64,000 nt of DNA from Nemorincola caseinilytica (GCF_039540515.1 NZ_BAABFA010000015.1:124001-188000), one strand, 5' to 3'. Shown: positions 15,001 to 20,459, counted from the stretch's first letter. The notes: generated by a model from the letters alone, not told the origin. Made by a program: numbers and translations.

Positions 15001-15976
15001 AGTGAACGGCGTTACAATGAGTGTGGCATCGGGTATGTTCAGCTATATACCTGCCAATGGCGATGTGGTGAGTGTGACGCTGACCAGCAGCGCTAATTGC
15101 GCATCTCCTTCTACGGCCATGGCAGCTACAACAATGGTAGTAAGAGCCAACCAGACACCTGTAGTGACCGCAACGGTATCTGTACCGGGCGATACGGTGT
15201 GTAAGGGTAATACAGTGACATTCTCTGCCACTGCACTGTACGGTGGCGATGCGCCTGTGTATGAGTGGGTGCGGAATGGTGTGGTAGCATCTACAAACCA
15301 GGTATACGCCTATGTGCCAGACAATGGCGATGTAGTGTACTGCCGTCTTACCAGCAACTACGAATGTGTAAGCACTGCAATGGTAAGCAGCGACAGCCAC
15401 ACTATGAATGTGCTGGCCCCTACAGCGCCATCGGTACTGATAACAGCTAACCCGGGCACGAAGATCGCAAGGGGACAGTCGCTGACGCTGACAGCAGTGG
15501 CAAGCAATACTTACCAGCCATCGTACCAGTGGTACATCAATGGCGCTGCGGTGCAGGCCGCTACCAGCACTACATTCACATACAGCAACTATAATGATAA
15601 GGACACAGTGACATGCCGCGTTGCCAACAATACGGTATGCGGCGAGTTCGCTGCCTTCAAAACAGTGCTGATAAATGTGAACGAGATGGCGGTGTCGAAC
15701 ACTGTATCAACTGCGTTCGATGTGCATGTAATGCCTAATCCATCGAATGGCAGGTTCTTCATACGCGGCACTGTAAATGGTCTTGCCAACGGCAAGGTGG
15801 ATGTAGAAGTGGCCAATATGCTGGGCCAGGTGGTATACAAAGGCCAGGCAGATGTGCGCGGCGGTAATATAGATACCCAGGTAGACCTCGGAAACGGGCT
15901 GGCCAATGGCATGTACCTGCTGAACCTTCGTACGGAGACCGACGGGCGTATATTCCACATCACTGTGGCACAGTAA
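2..15976 (+). CDS. Giant secreted repeat protein (adhesin-like), T9SS type A cargo; 5' end outside window
   Basis: Over 5300 residues are visible (about 520 kDa). The frame is open to the window edge and begins inside what looks like the end of a signal peptide (hydrophobic run closing with AQA before STVTQ), so the start codon lies upstream. Numbering from the GTG at base 5: residues up to about 560 hold Ig-like modules and one non-repeat domain. Next come about five 'A' modules (about 105 residues, SPCQ...GTFTV), four interleaved 'B' modules (GGTFC...YYFR...GCW), five 'C' modules (CVG...WSGPNSYS...YPGTGC), 35 tandem 'D' modules (about 1856-4965) and three PKD/Ig-like modules. A T9SS type A domain closes the protein (PNPSNGRF, MLGQVVY, NGMYLL). 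It is probably displayed on the cell surface; adhesion or matrix formation is inference. No catalytic motif is seen. A hairpin terminator follows. Confidence 0.9.
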   Translation, partial: LVFFAVKPTDAQASTVTQRYINGVSAISGSTSFCAGAAPGGYGCSYTVTSCTSTSLVTSNYTQTFTSQWQLDGVNVGGASSGTASSNGTFAATGLTTAQANTFAAGVHTLTCVFTPTNSPSGIPCATTAVYTATLVITVKSPAAAIGGVSSVCASGGTGTVTNTGVGGVWSVVNNTGTASISTAGVVTGSTAGTVTVSYNTGCATPAVTSKTVSVNVLPTISGTASVCQGSTTTLTGSPGGGTWASSNGTLATVAGGVVSGLLPGNPLISYTLAGCLRTATATVNATPTAFTISPSSGNTCPGVSSQLLTAGNSLAPGSTTLGTFVSQNTLSTYPAVLSQYYGGQRAQFLVLASELLNMGFVNGSSLTGINFVVASLGGAYTNNSLQIRIVPTALTALSGTAFTTAGITTVRSASNYTPQVGNNILTFTSPYTWNGTSNLIFDVTFGNGVTGNTGTACIQYYTTTAFNSHMYYRADGTAGSAATAAAATTASFAASNTRPTFELFGTKVVAPVWTNTSGLYTNAGATTAYVGGTMTNTVYASPAATATYTATSTLGTCSRASTATINVNVPTAVTVSTTAATCGATTITATGGTGGTMYFQGTTSNGTSTATAVTTANITTAGTYYFRSLSGTGCWSTQGSRAVTLLTAPNLSVLSTSCSSPCQNLPATVTVNSTSMVAGSYTVTYSLSGVNSTVNATAAITMASNTGTFTVPGAQMPNAGATTLTITGISNGCNTVPGSGNTAAFTVKTNPVVTNFSTIAPTICQSTTATVTVNSTTLSAGTYTVVYGLSAPNAAAGLTATLTMSVGTGTFAVSSGSLGNAGATTITITSVQNASLCSVAPASGNTASITVSAVPNVSNFSTSASSPCLGFASTVTVNSSTLGNGTFTVTYDLTGANATTGSTATLTMSGGTGTFTTSTLGVAGATNLTITNVTNAATCSSAPGSGNTAAFSVNSNTSSVSVTGGGTFCGSATLNASGGSGGTIYYQGTTSGGTSTATPSTSQGVATSNTYYFRERSVAGCWGIQGSASVTIDPLPNVSDLSVSATSPCQNAASTVTVNSSSLGDGTFTVTYDLTGTNTTTGATASLTMSGGTGTFSIPGGSLGTSGSTTISITNVQNSFLCNSVPGTGNTAAFTVNANPTAVSVSGGGTFCGSAILNASGAGGTIYYQGTTSGGTSTTTASISEVVTSTGTYYFRTRSAAGCWGPEGSASVTINPLPTAVSVSGDGTFCNSTTISATGGAGGTIYYQGTFTGGTSTTTPSTSESIATSGTYYFRAQSAAGCWSNEGSAAVTINYSSDVSNYSMSSATVCMGTAATVTVSSSSLGDGTYTIIYDLSGGTTATGLTASLVLTGGTGTFSIPAGSITGTGATTATVTSVRNSFSCDATPASNTVSFNVNPLPTITSISASSSIVCIGAPLTLTAVGTTGTGSPTSFSWGGPNSFSAATATGSTGFTATTAAESGVYSVTVTYPGTGCTSMPATSGTIDVNAVPTVADVTADNNTLCVGTALTLTAGAVTGTGTPSYNWSGPNSYSATTSANSAVFTATTTAASGVYTLVVTYPGTGCSSSQVTTSPAVTVNALPTVASIDATPGTLCVGETISLSAGAVTGTGTPTYNWSGPNSYSTTTSGNSTSFATSTTAASGVYSLSVTYPGAGCTSAGVASSAITVNAVPSIADITASTDLICTGTLLTLTAGTPSGTGSITSYNWTGPNSYSTTTSSGSTSFTPGTTAATGNYSLSVTYPGTGCTSPVVQTSTVVTVNAKPTLSGITALPSSLCIGQTLTLTANGTTGTGGVVSYDWSGPNSYSSSTTTSTQGITMASTSESGQYSVSVTFPGTGCTSNVRSSTAVTVNPLPVVYNVTGGGVYCLGGGGSGLPVDLSGSETGYSYQLYRDGATLGSPFIGTGSALSMGTFTVAGTYSVLATTPKTCTSNMADSAVIQVSPIPNYHNVTGGGNYCFGTGGVPIGLSASDVGVSYQLYRDGIAVGSLVLGDGNPLTFGNYSTDGNYTVVANPGSVCVRTMTGSATVFTYPLPTVYDVSGGGTICEGDAGVHVNLSWSVLGINYQLYLSGVGIVGAPVAGAVSSLDMGVVNVAGTYTVLATNATTGCRSDMNLSATVSVNPAPTQYTVTGGGTTCNNSGAVSVGLGNSDNGVSYQLYNGSVAVGTPVAGTGAAITFGSQNATGVYSVRGTNTVTTCAGPMNSSVVVSINPSPVAYAVTGGGQYCAGGSGYTIGLANTNVGISYQLYNGATSVGLPMAGTGASISFGTFTATGTYSVLGTNMLTLCTGPMNGSATISVNSLPGVYDVTGGGHYCVGTTTGAAVNLSFSETGVNYQLYRGSTAVGTPVAGTGSALSFGNQLTAGVYTVHATNATTACASDMNSSATVVPDPQPTQFAVTGGGHFCTGGGGMPVGLSGSQSGINYQLYNGTPTVGSPVAGTGSAISFGNQATGGTYTVLATNALTTCTSIMTGSATVVADPLPTQYVVTGGGHYCQGGSGVAVGLNGSDASNITYQLYNGSTAVGSPVAGTGLAISFGSQTVMASYSVVATNTVTACTSNMFGSVAVVIDPLPTAHTVTGGGAYCAGGSGVPVGLNTSNTGINYQLYNGASPVGGPVAGTGVAINFGNQTATGTYTVLATNSVTYCTNAMAGNAVVSVNPLPTQYNVSGGGSYCENGTGVPVGLVGSQSGVSYQLYNGATAMGSPVGGTGSAISFGSQTLAGTYTVLGTNTTTLCSKAMTASATVIMNPAPTTYSMTGGGSYCAGGTGTSVGLSGSDIGITYQLYRGSAPVTSLSGTGNPLSFGTYTAAGTYTVLATNNITACTKGMNGTSVVVINPLPTQYSMTGGGGYCNGGTGVTVGLGNSEAGVNYQLYRSATSVESPVAGTGSAISYGLQTTAGTYSVLATNATTGCTRAMSTVTMVVVNPLPIVSSVTGGGGYCTGGPGAHIGVLVTETGVNYQLYLGSSSIGAAVPGSGGGIDFGEIYVAGTYTVRATNSSTGCTSHMSGSATVIVNVPPVAYSVTGGGSYCAGGSGVAVGLSNSASGVNYALYNGSSVVTTIAGTGSAIAFGTQLSAGTYTVRATNATSGCVTNMTGSVSVNINALPTVYNISGGGNYCPGSGGVNIGLSGSNVGITYQLYMGSTAVGAPITGTNAPISMGAYTTIGTYSAVATNVVTGCTNNMTGSASVGQYALPTVYTMTGGGSYCSGSSGVAIGLSGSQAGVTYQLYNGSTAMGSFAGTGAALSFGMETATGTYSVRATNNTTSCANNMTGTATVGVNALPTVYLVTGGGDYCAGGMGYTVVLNGSQSGISYQLYKDGVATGTAMSGTGSFLDFGIQSAAGFYTVRATNATSGCNRTMAGTAEIGVLPLPTTFSVTGGGSYCAGGSGVAIGLSGSANGVSYRLYNGSTPVGALIPGTGGAITFGSMAAAGTYTVQAVNTGTGCTRGMTGNAVVSINTLPTAYTVTGGGGYCSGGNGVAVGISNSDMGVNYQLYYNGVPSGVILSGTGSALSFGLKTATGTYMVKGTTSSTSCVNNMTGSVTVSINPAPATHSVAGGGSYCSGGAGAEVTLSGSNAGVNYVLYNGSTPGTTVAGTGAGISFGMQTSGSYSVMAVDATTSCTADMTGSVSVSMNSLPVTYVVTGGGAMCAGSAGVNISLSGSEGNTNYTLYNGSASTGITVAGTGSAISFGMNAAAGTYSVLATNSMSGCANGMTGSATITVNALPAQYSVTGGGSYCAGGTGSVISLSGTEAAIQYNLYRNGIATGTSLTGNGSAMSFAPQLTAGNYTVMAVNNSTSCTRAMTGSAAVSVGASPVAYTVSGGGSYCTGGPGVNVMLNGSASGVTYKLYNGAAQVGSTVFGTGSAISFGMQTAAGTYTVLATNTTSSCTAAMTGSATVIMNTPPVIHAVTGGGSYCSGSTGVNVGLASSQAGVSYKLYRGATQVGAAVNGTGAAIDFGVMSVAGTYTVSATNVATSCAAAMSGNAVVQVNTLPVTQTVIGGGAYCNGGTGVDVSLSGSEAGVNYQLYNGTTTVGGPVAGTGNVLSFGQQMTVGTYSVRAMNASTSCARDMTGTVPVSINTLPAVYAVTGGGNYCAGGTGMAIYLSGSETGVTYLVYRDGAQVGVVTGTGSDINFGTQTMAGNYTVMAENFSTHCTSSMTGSATIGINAAPVAYTVSAGGTYCAGDAGVNVTLGGSEAGVNYRLYNGATAVGSIVEGTGSAISFGMQAAGTYTIKATNAVTSCTSAMSGSSSIAMNALPNAYNVTGGGAYCAGGTGMPVGLSNSQTGVTYKLYNGAAQVGVAISGTGGAITFGSQQTGVYTVVGTSSATGCARNMNNAVTVSTHEQPTAFDVTGGGSYCAGDNGVAILLGGSQAGINYRLYRGATAIGSAVAGTGSAIAFGMQTTAGNYTVKATNATTGCTATMAGSADVMINILPATYAVTGGGSYCAGGTGVAVGLAGTDAGVSYQLYNGTTAIGDAVTGNGAISFGAQTAAGTYKVRATDMTTSCATDMTGTVAVSINALPVAYTLSGSSTGYCAGSAGVQVTLENSQIGVSYRLYNNATASGSDMAGTGSSLNFGNKTATGTYSVLATNTITGCTSVMSGMPTVSVNALPSLYSMTGGGSYCADGAGVAVGLVGTQTGVGYQLYKGVVATGSAVAGTGNAISFGVLPAGIYTVKATNNATSCKNNMMGSVAVVSNPLPATYAVTGGGQYCAGGAGVSVSLANSATDVEYQLYNGATMVGTAIAGNGGSLSFGMQTAAGTYSVRATNPSTTCAANMSGNATVGINAAPAGQTVTGGGALCAGSAGIVMGLGGSETGVNYRLYKGSVAVGSVLAGNGGALSFAAVTTAGTYTVLATNATTSCAKAMTGSATVIVNELPAVFAVTGGGAYCEGGAGLAIGLSGSASGVNYRLYTASGIVATAPGNGDIVNFGLQTTAGTYTVQAVNATTGCVRNMSGSAAISVTPSVIPAVDVASANEVCAGTTVVYTATPTNGGTSPAYLWKVNGVTMSVASGMFSYIPANGDVVSVTLTSSANCASPSTAMAATTMVVRANQTPVVTATVSVPGDTVCKGNTVTFSATALYGGDAPVYEWVRNGVVASTNQVYAYVPDNGDVVYCRLTSNYECVSTAMVSSDSHTMNVLAPTAPSVLITANPGTKIARGQSLTLTAVASNTYQPSYQWYINGAAVQAATSTTFTYSNYNDKDTVTCRVANNTVCGEFAAFKTVLINVNEMAVSNTVSTAFDVHVMPNPSNGRFFIRGTVNGLANGKVDVEVANMLGQVVYKGQADVRGGNIDTQVDLGNGLANGMYLLNLRTETDGRIFHITVAQ
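5570..14899 (+). repeat. 35 tandem coding repeats of about 267 bp (89 residues)
   Basis: Counted by eye from the TGGG box of each unit: 35 units in 9330 bp. The consensus runs YxVTGGGxYCAGG, GVxVGLSGS, GVxYQLYNG, GTGSAISFG, AAGTYTVxATN, CxxxM, then a turn ending LP. Every unit keeps two cysteines (the YC box and the C of CxxxM) and the Met. The units differ at many synonymous and non-synonymous sites, so this is an old expansion under protein-level selection, not a recent slippage array. Confidence 0.92.
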
Positions 15977-15999
15977 TATAGGAAGCAGATCTTTTTAGG

Positions 16000-16033
16000 G
16001 CAGGGGGCTTTTCGGCTCCCTGCTTTTTATTTT
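16000..16033 (+). terminator. Rho-independent terminator of the giant repeat gene
   Basis: Nine-pair stem (one G-U) between 16000-16008 and 16015-16023, loop TTTTCG, followed at once by a T-rich run. It starts 24 bases after the stop codon. Confidence 0.85.
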
Positions 16034-16040
16034 ACCTTTG
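16033..16040 (+). promoter_or_regulatory. Bacteroidota -7 element TACCTTTG, near-leaderless
   Basis: Exact match to TAnnTTTG, ending only seven bases before the ATG at 16048 and butting against the preceding terminator. A transcript starting about seven bases downstream of the element would begin at or near the start codon. No clear -33 element is seen. Confidence 0.6.
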
Positions 16041-16047
16041 CAGCATC

Positions 16048-17091
16048 ATGTCTGGTATATCTAATTTCGACCCTAACTCAGTAGGGCTTAAGTCAAACAA
16101 CATCTTTGGTCTTCCGTTCAGCGAGGAAGAATCGGCACTGGTACTGCTGCCGGTGCCATGGGAGGTGACCGTATCTTATCGTACGGGTACGGCCAGGGGG
16201 CCGGAGAACATATTCAGCGCGGCTATGCAGGTGGACCTTTATGATCCCGATGTAAGGGACGGCTGGAAGAAGGGTTTTCATATGCTGCCGGTAGATAAGA
16301 TAATACGCGGCAAGAGCGACTACCTGCGTCAGTGTGCAGAGCTGATAATATCGCACATGACAGAGGGCGGAGCTGTGGACGACAATGTGCAGCTATGCAA
16401 AAAAATGACCGAGATAAACAACGGTGGCAAGATGCTGCGCGACTGGGTATATGAAATGACATCGTCGCTGCTGAAAAAGGGTAAGAAGGTAGGGCTGATA
16501 GGAGGTGATCATAGTACACCGCTCGGGTTCATAAAAGCGCTGGGAGAGATGCATGGAGAGATAGGCATACTGCAGATAGATGCCCATGCCGACCTGCGTA
16601 TAGCCTATGAGGGTTTCACATACTCGCATGCATCTATAATGTACAACACACTGAACGAGGTGCCACAGGTAAGTAAGCTGGTGCAGGTAGGTATACGCGA
16701 CTACTGCGATGAGGAGCTGGATATGATAAACGAGAGCAACGGCCGCATAGTAACTTTCTTTGACCGTGATATAAAGGCTCGCCAGTACGAGGGAGATACA
16801 TGGAAGGCCATTTGTGATGATATAATAGCTGCGCTGCCACAGAAGGTGTACATCAGCTTTGATATAGATGGGCTGGACCCCAAGCTGTGCCCCAATACGG
16901 GTACGCCTGTACCGGGTGGCTTTGAGACAGAGCAGGTGTTCTACCTTTTCAGACAACTGCACAGGGCGGGGAAGGAGCTTGTGGGCTTCGATGTGAACGA
17001 GGTGTCATGCGGCAGCCATTCGGGAGATGGTATAGATGCCATAACCGGCGCCAGGGTGCTCTTCAAACTTTGCAATTTTATGGTAGCCTAG
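16048..17091 (+). CDS. Ureohydrolase, agmatinase/arginase family
   Basis: This 347-residue protein carries all binuclear manganese ligands of the family: His155 in GGDHS, Asp178/His180/Asp182 in DAHAD, and Asp272/Asp274 in SFDIDGLDP. The family hydrolyses guanidino or formimino groups: agmatine to putrescine and urea, arginine to ornithine, or formiminoglutamate to glutamate. The GGDHS form and the length fit the 'agmatinase family' entries common in Bacteroidota. There are no hut or arginine-degradation genes nearby to fix the substrate, so formimidoylglutamase remains possible. It is probably cytosolic, as no signal peptide is seen. The ATG at 16048 lies directly after a TACCTTTG element, with no Shine-Dalgarno sequence. 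It converges on the YugP-like gene and shares its terminator. Confidence 0.88.
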   Translation: MSGISNFDPNSVGLKSNNIFGLPFSEEESALVLLPVPWEVTVSYRTGTARGPENIFSAAMQVDLYDPDVRDGWKKGFHMLPVDKIIRGKSDYLRQCAELIISHMTEGGAVDDNVQLCKKMTEINNGGKMLRDWVYEMTSSLLKKGKKVGLIGGDHSTPLGFIKALGEMHGEIGILQIDAHADLRIAYEGFTYSHASIMYNTLNEVPQVSKLVQVGIRDYCDEELDMINESNGRIVTFFDRDIKARQYEGDTWKAICDDIIAALPQKVYISFDIDGLDPKLCPNTGTPVPGGFETEQVFYLFRQLHRAGKELVGFDVNEVSCGSHSGDGIDAITGARVLFKLCNFMVA

Positions 17092-17114
17092 AGGATGCCG
17101 ATATTCTTTATTCT

Positions 17115-17148
17115 AACAGAACAGGCCGCGATCGCGGCCTGTTCTGTT
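17115..17148. terminator. Bidirectional terminator, perfect 34-bp palindrome
   Basis: The 34 bases form a perfect palindrome centred on CGCGATCGCG, in the 67-base gap between convergent genes ending at 17091 and 17159. T tracts are weak on both sides, so termination relies on stem strength. Confidence 0.75.
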
Positions 17149-17158
17149 GTTAAGTAAG

Positions 17159-17851
17159 TTAATCGTCGCGGCGGCCCAGGTATACCGATATGAAGTATAC
17201 GAGCTGTGCCACAGAGGCCAGGGCAGCTACAAGGTAGGTACGGGCAGCCCATTGCAGGGCATCGGCAGCCTTGTCGTGTTCCTGGGGAGAAGTGAGGTGT
17301 GTGGTCTCCATCCATTTAAGGGCGCGGGCACTGGCATCGTACTCTACGGGGAGCGTGATGAGCGAGAAGAGGGTAGACATGGCGAAGAGGGCTATGCCAA
17401 TGAGCAGGATGGTCTGGTTGCCACCGCCAAAACCCATGACACCAAGGCCCGCCAATATGACCCATTGCCCCAGTGTGGTGCTTACCTGTACCACAGGCAC
17501 CAGCGTACTGCGGAGCTGTAGCATACTATATGAGCGGGCATGCTGTACCGCATGGCCACATTCGTGGGCGGCCACTGCGGCAGCAGATATGCTGCGACCC
17601 GAATAGACATCGGGGCTGAGGTTCACGGTCTTGTTGGCAGGGTTGTAGTGGTCGGACAGGAAGCCCTCGGATGTGGTGACACGCACATCGTTGATGCCAT
17701 TTTCGCGCAGCATACGTTCGGCCACCTCGCGGCCGCTAAGGCCCTGCGAGAGCGGTATCTGGCCATACTCGGTGAATTTGCGTCTCAGTGTAGCGCTTAC
17801 GGCCATTCCCGCAAGGAACAGAACACCCATAAGCAAATAATATCCCATCAT
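17159..17851 (-). CDS. Membrane zinc metallopeptidase, YugP family
   Basis: 230 residues with an N-terminal membrane segment (about 3-20), the zinc motif HECGH at 96-100 inside a helix, and two or three hydrophobic segments after it (about 115-168). This is the layout of the Zn_peptidase_2 (YugP) family, an M48-like integral membrane group whose substrates are poorly defined. Glu170 in LPVEYDASARAL is a plausible third zinc ligand; that is inference from spacing. The length is normal for the family. Two Met codons begin the frame (17851 and 17848) and either could serve. It is a single-gene unit convergent with the ureohydrolase gene. Confidence 0.87.
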   Translation of the reverse strand: MMGYYLLMGVLFLAGMAVSATLRRKFTEYGQIPLSQGLSGREVAERMLRENGINDVRVTTSEGFLSDHYNPANKTVNLSPDVYSGRSISAAAVAAHECGHAVQHARSYSMLQLRSTLVPVVQVSTTLGQWVILAGLGVMGFGGGNQTILLIGIALFAMSTLFSLITLPVEYDASARALKWMETTHLTSPQEHDKAADALQWAARTYLVAALASVAQLVYFISVYLGRRDD

Positions 17852-18257
17852 TTTGTTTGCTCTTTTTATAGTATACCATCAAATAGCTTACCAAAGTAAA
17901 AATGGCAGATATTAGTCTGAACCTTGATTTGAAGGATAGCTTGATAGCCATGATCGGGGATATAACATTTTTTTGCTGCGATTTATTGAGGGTCAATTTG
18001 TTGTAGCAGTTTTACCTCGGTTTAGTGAAGCCCCTCCCGGCCTGCCCCAAGGGGAGGAGATGGGATGTATGTGTATGTACAAAGTGAAGGAGCCAAACAG
18101 AAGTGACATAGTGTGTAGGAGAGGTGCATGTATTGGTTCGATACTTGATGTACTTGTTTGTGCCGACCTCGCAAAGAGGTGGTTGGGACGATGCATAAAA
18201 AAATAGAGGTCATTATGACCTCTATTTTTCATTATATATGTGGTGGCAAAGTAGCTA
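17852..18257. other. Gene-free 406-bp gap with a palindromic repeat and a terminator
   Basis: I see no convincing coding sequence here; short frames on both strands lack family features. The gap holds a C/G-rich imperfect palindrome at 18031-18066 that ends GGGGAGGAGATGGGAT, related to the pair of elements near 62.14 and 62.26 kb, and a strong hairpin at 18199-18229. The rest is A+T-rich leader of the YugP-like gene. Confidence 0.6.
18199..18229. terminator. Bidirectional-looking terminator downstream of the DUF4190-like gene
   Basis: Inverted repeat of 15 bases (AAAAATAGAGGTCAT, 18199-18213, with 18215-18229) flanked by A and T runs, so it can work on either strand. It lies 29 bases past the stop of the minus-strand gene ending at 18258. 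Confidence 0.8.
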
Positions 18258-18698
18258 CTAGAATACGGGCAATGGTGCAAGACCGCCGAAGGCCAGTATG
18301 GACACGGCTATGATACCGAGTATGAAGGCTGCGATGCCGTAGCCTTTTTTGCTGAAGTTCCTGTTGGAGAAGCCGAGGAAGCCGAACAGTATGGCGCCTA
18401 TGGCGAATATGGGCAGGAAGAAACCGAGAATGGCGAAAATGAAGGCTATGGTGCTGACCTGGCCCCTATAAAGCATGCGCACAAAGGTGCCGGATGGAGA
18501 GCGGGTCTCTTGCAGGGTAGAGAGCATTTCGGCTACCTGGGCGTTGCGGGCATCGGCACCGGTGGCAGATGATGTGGTAGTGGCTGCGGCGGTAGTGCGT
18601 ACCACGGCATGTTTTTTCATAAGGAAACCTGCATGAGTGGTGGCAGGTGCGAAAAATGAGATAGTAATGATAAGAAGGAAGAGTATCCTGTTCTTCAT
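18258..18698 (-). CDS. Small exported membrane protein, DUF4190-like
   Basis: 146 residues. A signal peptide (MKNRILFLLIITISFFAPATTHA) is followed by a polar Ala/Thr-rich stretch, then two long hydrophobic segments (about 82-105 and 118-138) around FGFLGFSNRNFSKKGYG. The Gly/Ile-rich hairpin of two membrane spans joined by a basic, Gly-containing loop resembles DUF4190 proteins, whose function is unknown. The assignment rests on pattern only. The gene stands alone with its own TATATTTG element (18718-18725) and terminator (18199-18229). Confidence 0.7.
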   Translation of the reverse strand: MKNRILFLLIITISFFAPATTHAGFLMKKHAVVRTTAAATTTSSATGADARNAQVAEMLSTLQETRSPSGTFVRMLYRGQVSTIAFIFAILGFFLPIFAIGAILFGFLGFSNRNFSKKGYGIAAFILGIIAVSILAFGGLAPLPVF

Positions 18699-18717
18699 AA
18701 AGCGGAAATTATGGTTT

Positions 18718-18725
18718 CAAATATA
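18718..18725 (-). promoter_or_regulatory. -7 element TATATTTG for the DUF4190-like gene
   Basis: On the minus strand an exact TAnnTTTG match ends about 19 bases before the ATG at 18698. No clear -33 element at the expected distance. Confidence 0.55.
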
Positions 18726-18816
18726 CAGTTTTATGGACACCTTATATAGGGTTCAGTAACAAAAAATTATGAGGGGCCGGGTGGGAGAGTTGTTTTCGCT
18801 TGCGGGCTAATTGAAG

Positions 18817-18824
18817 TAACTTTG
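18817..18824 (+). promoter_or_regulatory. -7 element TAACTTTG for the aldehyde dehydrogenase gene
   Basis: Exact TAnnTTTG match, 22 bases before the ATG at 18847. Confidence 0.6.
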
Positions 18825-18846
18825 CCGCCTTAAACTATACGATAAT

Positions 18847-20379
18847 ATGAAAATGGACAAAGTGCTGGGCAAGCTGGGTATAGAAAAGGTGAACGAAGGA
18901 GCCGCAACAGGCGCCGAATGGCTAAAGGCCAAGGGCGAAAAAATAGAATCTTTCTCGCCGGTGGATGGCAAGAAGATAGCCGCCGTGACCACCGTGACCC
19001 GCGAGACCTATGATGCTGTGATAGACAAGGCACAGCAGGCATTTGCCGAATGGCGCATGTGGCCCGCGCCCAAGCGCGGCGAGGTGGTGCGCCAGGTAGG
19101 CGAGGCACTGCGCAAATACAAGGAGCCGCTGGGCAAACTGGTATCGTACGAGATGGGCAAGAGCCTGCAGGAGGGCTATGGCGAGGTGCAGGAAATGATA
19201 GATATATGTGATTATGCAGTAGGCCTGTCGCGCCAGCTCTATGGCCTGACGATGCATAGTGAGCGCCCGCTGCATCGCATGTACGAGCAGTGGCATCCGC
19301 TGGGTGTAGTAGGTGTGATAAGCGCATTCAACTTCCCGGTAGCGGTATGGAGCTGGAACAGCATGATAGCTTTTGTGTGTGGTAATACCTGTGTATGGAA
19401 ACCGTCGGAAAAGACGCCGCTGTCGGCCATAGCTTGCCAGAATATAATAGCAACAGTATTCAAGGCCAATAACGTACCCGAGGGTGTGTGTGGCCTGGTA
19501 GTGGGCGGCCGCGATACGGGCGAATGGATGAGCAGCGATACAAGGGTGCCACTGGTATCGGCCACGGGATCGACAAGAATGGGCAAGGCTGTGGGCGCTA
19601 CGGTGGCTGCACGCCTGGGCCGGTCGCTGCTGGAGCTGGGTGGCAACAACGCCATCATAGTATCAGAGCATGCCGACCTGAACATAGCGCTGCGCGCGGC
19701 CATATTCGGTGCGGTAGGTACAGCAGGCCAGCGCTGCACCACTACACGCAGGCTGATGATACATTCATCGGTATATGATGCCTTCAAGAAGAAGCTAGTA
19801 GCGGCTTACAAGCAACTGGTGATAGGCGATCCGCTGGATGAGAACACGCATGTGGGCCCACTAATAGACAAGGACGCTGTAGCGGCCTATACCAACGCCA
19901 TAGCTCAGGTAAAAAAAGCAGGCGGCAAGGCTGTAGTGGCCGGCGGCGTACTGGAAGGTGAGGGCTACGAGAGCGGCTGCTATGTAAAGCCCTGCATATT
20001 TGAGGTGCAGAACGACTGGGAAGTGGTGCAGCATGAGACCTTTGCGCCTATACTGTACATAATGAAATTCGATGTGCTGCAGGATGCGATAGCCATGCAG
20101 AACAATGTACCGCAGGGCCTGTCTTCGTCTATAATGACGCTGAACATGCGCGAGTCGGAACTGTTCCTGTCGCACGCGGGCAGCGATTGCGGTATCGCCA
20201 ATGTGAACATAGGCACCAGCGGCGCAGAGATAGGTGGCGCATTTGGCGGTGAAAAAGAAACAGGTGGCGGCAGGGAGAGCGGGTCGGATAGCTGGAAGGC
20301 ATATATGCGCCGCCAGACGAACACCATAAACTGGAGCGACCAATTGCCACTGGCACAGGGTATAAAATTCAGTGTATAA
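18847..20379 (+). CDS. Aldehyde dehydrogenase, ALDH7 type (aminoadipate-semialdehyde/piperideine-6-carboxylate dehydrogenase)
   Basis: 510 residues spanning a complete NAD(P)-dependent aldehyde dehydrogenase. Visible are the oxyanion Asn163 (AFNFPV), the cofactor Lys185 (WKPSEKT), the general base Glu263 (LELGGNN) and the nucleophile Cys297 (GQRCTTTRR). The sequence around them and the C-terminal GGAFGGEKETGGGRESGSDSW resemble the ALDH7A1/AmaB/Pcd group. That group oxidises alpha-aminoadipate semialdehyde in lysine breakdown and also other aldehydes. No lysine-degradation gene is adjacent, so the substrate is inferred. The start could be the ATG at 18847 or the one at 18853. A strong terminator follows at 20401. 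Confidence 0.93.
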   Translation: MKMDKVLGKLGIEKVNEGAATGAEWLKAKGEKIESFSPVDGKKIAAVTTVTRETYDAVIDKAQQAFAEWRMWPAPKRGEVVRQVGEALRKYKEPLGKLVSYEMGKSLQEGYGEVQEMIDICDYAVGLSRQLYGLTMHSERPLHRMYEQWHPLGVVGVISAFNFPVAVWSWNSMIAFVCGNTCVWKPSEKTPLSAIACQNIIATVFKANNVPEGVCGLVVGGRDTGEWMSSDTRVPLVSATGSTRMGKAVGATVAARLGRSLLELGGNNAIIVSEHADLNIALRAAIFGAVGTAGQRCTTTRRLMIHSSVYDAFKKKLVAAYKQLVIGDPLDENTHVGPLIDKDAVAAYTNAIAQVKKAGGKAVVAGGVLEGEGYESGCYVKPCIFEVQNDWEVVQHETFAPILYIMKFDVLQDAIAMQNNVPQGLSSSIMTLNMRESELFLSHAGSDCGIANVNIGTSGAEIGGAFGGEKETGGGRESGSDSWKAYMRRQTNTINWSDQLPLAQGIKFSV

Positions 20380-20400
20380 GTATTTGATGATAGATATAGA

Positions 20401-20430
20401 AAAATGCGGCATTTTTGTGCCGCATTTTTT
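20401..20430 (+). terminator. Terminator after the aldehyde dehydrogenase gene
   Basis: Eleven-pair stem AAAATGCGGCA with 20418-20428, loop TTTTTG, then a T run. It ends 30 bases before the next start codon and so separates the two genes. Confidence 0.88.
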
Positions 20431-20459
20431 GTGTGTACACTTTTTATAAAATATACCCG

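Noticed and set aside
13787..15400. Long open frame of 537 codons on the minus strand inside the giant repeat gene (others at 7544-8836 and 11801-13021)
   Set aside because: They are out-of-frame shadows of the repeated coding sequence: rich in Cys, His, Arg and Thr with a periodic composition and no domain or signal features.
17973..18206. 77-codon plus-strand frame in the gap before the DUF4190-like gene
   Set aside because: It runs across the palindromic repeat and into the terminator, with no family features or promoter.
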